From Agarophyton chilense (Eukaryota > Rhodophyta > Florideophyceae > Gracilariales > Gracilariaceae), in assembly GCA_030374765.1 (NCBI GenBank), contig JARGXX010000079.1, positions 1,178,001-1,242,000 of the forward strand: DNA of 64,000 nt, in the 5' to 3' direction. Positions 58,848-64,000 of this stretch are shown one piece after another; the stretch's first letter is position 1; each line of letters begins with the position of its first letter. The notes beneath the pieces are model-generated. The model worked only from the letters and a program-made list of their open reading frames with translations. It searched no databases and had not been told where the DNA came from. Position numbers and translations under genes: made by a program.

Positions 58848-60291
58848 GAGATCTGCGGGAAAGGAGCTGAAGTGGGTACGCACGTCACTGCGCACTTCGG
58901 AAGAGAGTGAAGATTGAGCACAATGACGTCGAAGGATGTCTTGCAGCAGCCAGGTGGGGCTCGAACGACTCGGTACATTTTGTGACAAGGGAGGCGGGGC
59001 AAAAAGGAGGATGAAGGTTTCTGTCTGACACTTCAAGCATCTAATTACTCTTTCGAATGATGAATTGCTTAACAATTGGATCTACTCGGTAGTACACGTA
59101 CGTCGTATGTACACGTACGTCGTACGTACACGTATGACATATGTTGAAAGGCAAATGTAGATTTCGGAGCACAAGCAGTAGGGATCGTGACCCGAGCGGG
59201 AGGCGAAGGGCCAATTTGTGGTCTCTACGACCCGCTATCTATCTGCACTTCCATTTCAACATAACGGGCTAATCACACGGCATAACTAACAGGTTTTCCT
59301 CAGGTGTAGAATATACAATTTCGATAATAAGGAAAACAACTACGAGACGCGAAAGGGATTCAGAGGTTGAGTTGCCAGCCCATGCATTCGGGCTTTGAGA
59401 TGGTCGACGATGACGCGTCCCACATCGACAGCTTCTGAACGACGCTCTCACCTCGCAAATTGACTCTTTTTTGCGCGCCTAGAAATACGAATAATATACA
59501 GGACCGATCTGATCTCCGAACGGTTCGAGGGCGGGTATCAGGGCACAATTCTGAGATCCGCTCTTAAGACGTGTGAGTAGTAATCGATATGTTGTCTCTT
59601 CTTCATTGCTTTCAAGTGCGCCAGAAAACATTAGAGATAAGTTAAAGCAGAACAACTCGTCCAAGAACGGTGAAGAGTTGATGGTTTGGCGTGACGCTGT
59701 GGACGCGGTATGCAGATGGATTCGATTTTGAATTGGTTAATCATATATCTCTACTAGAGAATGTACTGTAGCAGCGCTTCAACTTCTAAGAAGATTCTTT
59801 GCGCACTGGTGATAACACTACTAGAGAGAGAGAGTGCGTCTTCGGGAGCCGAAGTACGCGATCTCCAAACCATTCTTTCAAAGCAAGGGAAAACGTGTCA
59901 TGTGTGGGGCGCCTGAGGCCACCAACCTCGCCGATACGCCGTTAATATCACAAGTATCCGTCCAACTTATCACGCACCAATCGGCGCGCGCCAGAGGGCT
60001 GGAGCAGCTCGAGATTGCGATTAAAAAGTGGCTCAGTCGAGCTGGGTGCGGCCGTGAAGCGCCGCCTCGCAATTGGGCCGTGCCCCCTGTTGCCGTCGGA
60101 TTTCGCCCTTTCATTATGCTCAATTCGTCCCATCACACACCTTCGCCACTCCTCTGGCTCCATCTACGCTCTGGGTTTCTGACTTCGGCAACTTGAATTT
60201 AGTGTCTGGTGGTCTTTCCTCTTCGCGCTCAGCATCTTCGTGCCCGTGCTCCGCTTATCTCAACATCTGTACTGCCGCCTCGTCCCAAGTC
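58848..60291. promoter_or_regulatory. Divergent region with a 17-base triple repeat
   Basis: 1.4 kb between the clathrin light chain (-) and HAT-repeat (+) genes. The frame of the latter is open from 60073, but the stretch before 60292 is Ser/Pro-rich and not convincing as protein. Includes the palindromic repeat annotated next. No other gene seen. Confidence 0.4.
59093..59143. repeat. Three tandem 17-base units rich in ACGTACGT
   Basis: Units TACACGTACGTCGTATG, TACACGTACGTCGTACG and TACACGTATGACATATG lie head to tail. Each is close to palindromic around ACGTACGT, so the block could bind a dimeric factor or extrude as a hairpin. About 250 bases upstream of the clathrin light chain start. Confidence 0.9.
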
Positions 60292-61818
60292 ATGATGGCA
60301 TTCATCCCGGCCACTGCACCAAGAAAGCTCTCCCTTCACCCCGTCCGCCACACTACAGCTCGTCCTAGCATACAAATGACAACTGCTGTGGCACCCCCTG
60401 CCCGAGTCCCCGCCCCGGTTCTCCGTCGCCCTCAGCCGGCTCCACAATGGCAAGCCCCGTTTGAGAAACCGGCCCCGGATCCAATTTCAGCGCTGCAACA
60501 CGCTCGCACCCTTATGGCAGAGCGTCGCTACGAAGCAGCACGAGCCGCCTTCCGCTCTCTGACCAACTCTGCTGCTACTTCTGAAATTCTGCGCTCATGG
60601 GGGTGTCTAGAAGGCTCTCATGGTGACGAACAGATTGCTCGCAGTTTGTTTACCCGCGCGGTAAAGGCCGCACCCGATCCGGCTACCGAGGCTGCGGCGT
60701 GGAATGCATGGGCGCTTATGGAGCAGAGGAAAGGACACATCGTAGCCGCCACCAAGTGTTTCGTCAACGGCTTGGGCGTGGACCCGTGCCACCTTCCACT
60801 TATTCAGGCCTTTGCAATTTTTGAAGCCAAGTACGGAAGTAAGCGAAGAGCTCGTGAATTTTTTGCTAGAGGGGCACAGCTCAACAATACTTCACATCGT
60901 ATCTGGATTGCCTGGGCTCATTTTGAAGCTTCCCAAGATGACTTTTCCCGAGCCCGGTTATTGTTTAAGGCCGCCTTGACGAATGCTAAGGGCGAGGATG
61001 GAATCTCTGCCTTGTTGGCATGGGCCAAGTTTGAAGAACGACAAAGAAAATGGCGCAAGGCAAGAGATCTTTTCCACGAAGGTCTCCAACGTCACGGCAA
61101 ACAATGCGCCAAGATTCTACATGCGTGGGGCACCATGGAAAGCCACTGCCGTAATTTTGAGCGCTCTCGAGAGCTGTTTTTGGCCACTCTGGCTTGCCCA
61201 GGTATGTGTGGTCCCCAAGTGGCGCCCACTTTTCAAGCGTGGGCTATAGCTGAAAAGAAGGCTGGGAACATCTCTAGCGCAAGGAAGCTTTTCAAGCGGG
61301 GTGCTCACGCAAATCCACGACATGCCTACATCTGGCAAGCTTGGGGTATCATGGAACATCGCTGCCGCAGGCCAGATGTAGCCAGAGAGTGTTTCAAGAA
61401 AGGTACAAAGGTGGATCCGTACAACGCTCCTACTTGGAGTGCTTGGGCAAGAATGGAAGCCGAAGAAGGTAACTTGGAGGAAGCCCGGCGTTTGTTCGAA
61501 TCAGCCACCCGAGCTGATCCGCACCACGCCATCAGTTGGCAAGCTTGGGGTTGCGTAGAGGGGCGGCATGGACACATCGAAAAAGCACGATGCCTGTTCG
61601 AGGAAGCGGTGACTGCCGACCCTAAATGTGCGCCTGCTTGGCAGGCATGGGCTCGTTTGGAACAAAAGGCAGGCAACTTTGACAGAGCTCGGTCTTTGTT
61701 TCAAAAGGGCATTGACGCTGACCCTACGCACATTTCTGTGTGGCAGGCGTGGTCGGAAATGGAGGAGAAGTTGGGTGAATGGAATAATGGTCCGGCATGT
61801 ACTCTTCTAGAGCCCTGA
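60292..61818 (+). CDS. HAT/TPR-repeat RNA-processing factor, plastid (HCF107/Mbb1-like)
   Basis: 508 residues. Half-a-TPR (HAT) proteins such as HCF107 and Mbb1 bind and stabilise specific plastid mRNAs (psbH, psbB). Here about ten to eleven repeats run from residue about 75 to the end, each with the W-x-x-W/A pattern: LRSWGCLEGSHGDEQIARSL, WIAWAHFEASQDDFSRARLL, ILHAWGTMESHCRNFERSRE, WQAWGIMEHRCRRPDVAREC, WQAWARLEQKAGNFDRARSL. The repeats become more alike towards the C-terminus. The N-terminus MMAFIPATAPRKLSLHPVRH, basic and Pro/Thr-rich, is a good plastid transit peptide and decides the start at 60292 or 60295. Plastid RNA binding is inferred from family and targeting; a nuclear crooked-neck-like or cleavage-factor role is less likely with this N-terminus. 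Confidence 0.85.
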   Translation: MMAFIPATAPRKLSLHPVRHTTARPSIQMTTAVAPPARVPAPVLRRPQPAPQWQAPFEKPAPDPISALQHARTLMAERRYEAARAAFRSLTNSAATSEILRSWGCLEGSHGDEQIARSLFTRAVKAAPDPATEAAAWNAWALMEQRKGHIVAATKCFVNGLGVDPCHLPLIQAFAIFEAKYGSKRRAREFFARGAQLNNTSHRIWIAWAHFEASQDDFSRARLLFKAALTNAKGEDGISALLAWAKFEERQRKWRKARDLFHEGLQRHGKQCAKILHAWGTMESHCRNFERSRELFLATLACPGMCGPQVAPTFQAWAIAEKKAGNISSARKLFKRGAHANPRHAYIWQAWGIMEHRCRRPDVARECFKKGTKVDPYNAPTWSAWARMEAEEGNLEEARRLFESATRADPHHAISWQAWGCVEGRHGHIEKARCLFEEAVTADPKCAPAWQAWARLEQKAGNFDRARSLFQKGIDADPTHISVWQAWSEMEEKLGEWNNGPACTLLEP

Positions 61819-62314
61819 TCAGATTGACTCCTTTTTAGATAGATGGCTGCGAAACAGGTGGCGTGCGAATGCCCATTGTTTTGTGTACAGACTAACCTTT
61901 CAAGTTGTACTTTGGTCGCGATCTCCTCTACGCTATAAAAGTAGGGAACATGTTGACACTAAAACGCGAGCAACATTTATTTCTTCGCACTCAATGCTGC
62001 CGATATACCACACAGAAAACAGGAAAGGTTGCACTATAGAGCGTTGTGAACGTCACTTCAAAATTTATGACGTACTGTAATCGTACTGTACGTTTGCATG
62101 CATACTTTATGTGGAACTGAAATTGAACAGCTGAACATTTGTTTTAACGTACGAAGTGAGGGTTGTCGCGGTTAGCTGAGCAGTGAAAGCGAACTACGAA
62201 AATACGTCCAGGAGCAAGCTTTACAGCTTCCGGTTCAAAATGGCTTTGGTTCTGCTACAGGACAAAAATATGCGCGGCCTCTAGTACGAAGGTATGTGCC
62301 GTGGGGTAAAACGC
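61819..62314. other. Intergenic between convergent genes
   Basis: 3' flanks of the HAT gene (+) and the diflavin reductase (-). No gene or repeat seen. Confidence 0.5.
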
Positions 62315-64000
62315 CTACGATATCCATACATCCCTTTGGTATCGTTTCTGGTCGGCTAAGAGTTGCAAGTACGTCTTTGCTTGTTCAAGTGTGAAACCGC
62401 TGCATTCAACGATGATGTCCCCTAAAGCGTTGTCAACATCTGCCGACATGTGCCTGCCATCTCCGCAAACGTATAAATGGGCACCTTGTTCCATGAGCTC
62501 CCACAACTGCTGTGCACACTCCTTCATTCGATGTTGCACGTACATTTTTTGCGGGCCATCTCGAGAAAAGGCCGTGTAAAGCTTGAGATGGCCTTTTTCC
62601 GCAAGCTTGCGCAACTTTTCTTTGTAGAGAAAGTCTTGCGATTGATGACGGCATCCGAAGAAGAGCCAGTTTTGACCCGATGCATTTCCGGCAAGTCTTT
62701 CCTCCACAAAGGCAATGAATGGAGCAATGCCCGTGCCCGGTCCGATCATGACAATGGGCTTTGTGTTGTCTTTCGGTAAACGGAAATTGGGATTCCTTGA
62801 AATGAAAATAGGGACCTTGGTCTTGTTGACAACGCAGCGGTCCGTGAGATACGTGCTTGCCACGCCTTGGCGATCAACGTTCAAAGATGTGTAACGTAAG
62901 ACGTCAACAGTTATTGCTATTCGATCAGCGCGAGAGATAGGGGTGGAAGAAATGGAATAATAGCGGGCGTGTAGTGGGCGCAAGTGATCGACAAGCTGTT
63001 GCGGTGAAACAGGAACAGTTTTAAAATCGCACAGAATCTCAAAAACTTCACGTTGGTGCAGGTAATCATTGCCCAACTCGGTAAGCGAGAAGTGGGCAAG
63101 ATCATTACCCAAAATGCGGGCGGCAAGCTGTTGCTCCGAAGATTGGGTGGAGCGACGTGCAAGGTGGGCCACAAGCTCCGGTTTGACGGTGGCAATATCG
63201 AGGTGGTGGGTGAGGGCTTCCTCAAGTGAGAGCGTTCGGTCTTTGAGCTGCAGACGAACAAGCTCGTGGCCGTTGACAGCCATCAAAAGTAACAAACGCG
63301 TGACGTGTTGAAGATTATTGCTCGGAATGACGGCGAGTGCATCTCCCACAGTGTATTGGATGTGGTCGGGCTCCACGGCGAACTCGACGCGGACAACCTC
63401 CTTGGGGTGTGGCACGTGGAGGGTTTGCGACGTGAGGGACGTGCGACTGCACATGGTGGCCATGTAGGGATTGTTGGCGGAGTAGCGCACGGTGTTGCGA
63501 TTGGAGGTGAGGTATTTGAGCAAAGCGGCCGGCAGGTAATCCGAGGGCGACTGAGGCGGAGATTGGACAAACGGGGCTATGGCTGACGAAACGCGATCGG
63601 TCCAGTTTTGTATGAGCTGCCAGTTTTCTTGGTTGACGTCGGTTCTGGGCACAAGTCGCGGGCATGTGGCGAAAAGGGCATCGAAGATAGCGCCAGCTCG
63701 ACAGAAGTGCGGGTAGGCGCGGTCGCCTAGAGCAAGCACAGCGACGTGCAAAGAAGCGGGCAGCAAAATGTGACTCGCAGCAAGGGCGTCGCGAAAGTCG
63801 GCGGCCTCGGTGGGCGGCACCCCGTCGCCCGTGGTAGAGCAGATGAAGAGCATGAAGGTCTCAGAGGCGAAGTCGACGAGGGAGTAGTGCGACACATTGA
63901 GCACCCTGACGGAGACGAACGGGGCGAGACAAGCAGCAACATGCAACGCCACCTCGCGTGCAAAGCCGTACTCGGTGGCGTAGAGCACGAGCAGCGGCGG
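62315..64000 (-). CDS. Diflavin reductase (CysJ/NDOR1-type), 5' end outside window
   Basis: The frame is open to the window edge, so the N-terminus is missing; 561 codons plus stop are seen. Diflavin reductases pass electrons from NADPH via FAD and FMN to a partner (sulfite reductase haemoprotein for CysJ, Dre2 for NDOR1/Tah18, P450 for CPR). Seen from the N-terminal side: flavodoxin domain (LLVLYATEYGFAREVA phosphate loop, CSTTGDGVPPTEAADF, LALGDRAYPHFCRAG); FAD-binding region (IQYTVGDALAVIPSNN, ARYYSISSTP, GVASTYLTDR); NADPH-binding region (PIVMIGPGTGIAPFIAFVEE, NWLFFGCRHQSQDFLY, AHLYVCGDGRHMSADV); end KRYQRDVWIS. The RLPKDNTKPIVM and CGDGRHMSADVDNAL stretches look closest to CysJ; assignment among subfamilies is uncertain. 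No transit sequence can be judged because the start lies outside. Confidence 0.88.
   Translation of the reverse strand, partial: PPLLVLYATEYGFAREVALHVAACLAPFVSVRVLNVSHYSLVDFASETFMLFICSTTGDGVPPTEAADFRDALAASHILLPASLHVAVLALGDRAYPHFCRAGAIFDALFATCPRLVPRTDVNQENWQLIQNWTDRVSSAIAPFVQSPPQSPSDYLPAALLKYLTSNRNTVRYSANNPYMATMCSRTSLTSQTLHVPHPKEVVRVEFAVEPDHIQYTVGDALAVIPSNNLQHVTRLLLLMAVNGHELVRLQLKDRTLSLEEALTHHLDIATVKPELVAHLARRSTQSSEQQLAARILGNDLAHFSLTELGNDYLHQREVFEILCDFKTVPVSPQQLVDHLRPLHARYYSISSTPISRADRIAITVDVLRYTSLNVDRQGVASTYLTDRCVVNKTKVPIFISRNPNFRLPKDNTKPIVMIGPGTGIAPFIAFVEERLAGNASGQNWLFFGCRHQSQDFLYKEKLRKLAEKGHLKLYTAFSRDGPQKMYVQHRMKECAQQLWELMEQGAHLYVCGDGRHMSADVDNALGDIIVECSGFTLEQAKTYLQLLADQKRYQRDVWIS

Overview
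This 64 kb window is nuclear DNA of a eukaryotic alga, most likely a mesophilic (probably unicellular) red alga. Evidence for a eukaryote: 60S ribosomal protein L10, nascent-polypeptide complex alpha, clathrin light chain, an NDR/LATS kinase, APC11, an MRG chromatin protein and a U-box cyclophilin. Several genes carry short GT-AG introns (about 78-165 nt) with CTAAC-like branch points. Evidence for a primary plastid: a D27-type carotenoid isomerase, a DUF1499 protein with a lumenal-type signal, an M48 protease, a YqeY-domain protein and a HAT-repeat RNA-factor-like protein. Four of these start MAF(I/V), as expected of red-lineage transit peptides, with no signal peptide in front. The species assignment is inference.

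Layout. 0-11 kb: 3' part of a coiled-coil protein gene, about 2.3 kb of decayed coding sequence, an APC11/TGS1 gene pair whose ends overlap, and a TPR-J-domain co-chaperone. 11-22 kb: a GT61-like glycosyltransferase (-), an organellar YlqF-type GTPase, a U-box cyclophilin (-), RPL10, a possible small zinc-ribbon gene (-) and cytidine deaminase. 22.5-32 kb: a strongly GC-rich block with a 1162-codon CTC1-like telomere protein, homopolymer and triplet repeats, a secretory-type CutA (-), a small spliced coiled-coil gene and an NDR-type kinase with a long tail. 33-46 kb: small membrane and unknown proteins, a CDIN1-type nuclease (-), a gene-poor stretch with two perfect adjacent hairpins, an alpha/beta-hydrolase without its nucleophile (-) head-to-head with the D27 gene, YqeY, two inverted LINE 3' ends, and DUF1499. 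46-64 kb: ketopantoate reductase, M48 protease, MRG protein (-), NAC-alpha, a degenerate TBC protein (-), a membrane protein of unknown family, clathrin light chain (-), the HAT-repeat protein, and a diflavin reductase (-) running off the right edge.

Genes are closely spaced, on both strands, without operons; divergent pairs probably share promoter regions. Function is mostly housekeeping: ubiquitin/cell cycle, RNA capping, chaperones, translation, vesicle coat, chromatin and telomeres, plus plastid maintenance. The most thought-provoking items are the CTC1 candidate, the twin hairpins, the nucleophile-less hydrolase beside D27, and the APC11/TGS1 overlap. All gene names are homology judgements made by eye from translated sequence; no search was run.
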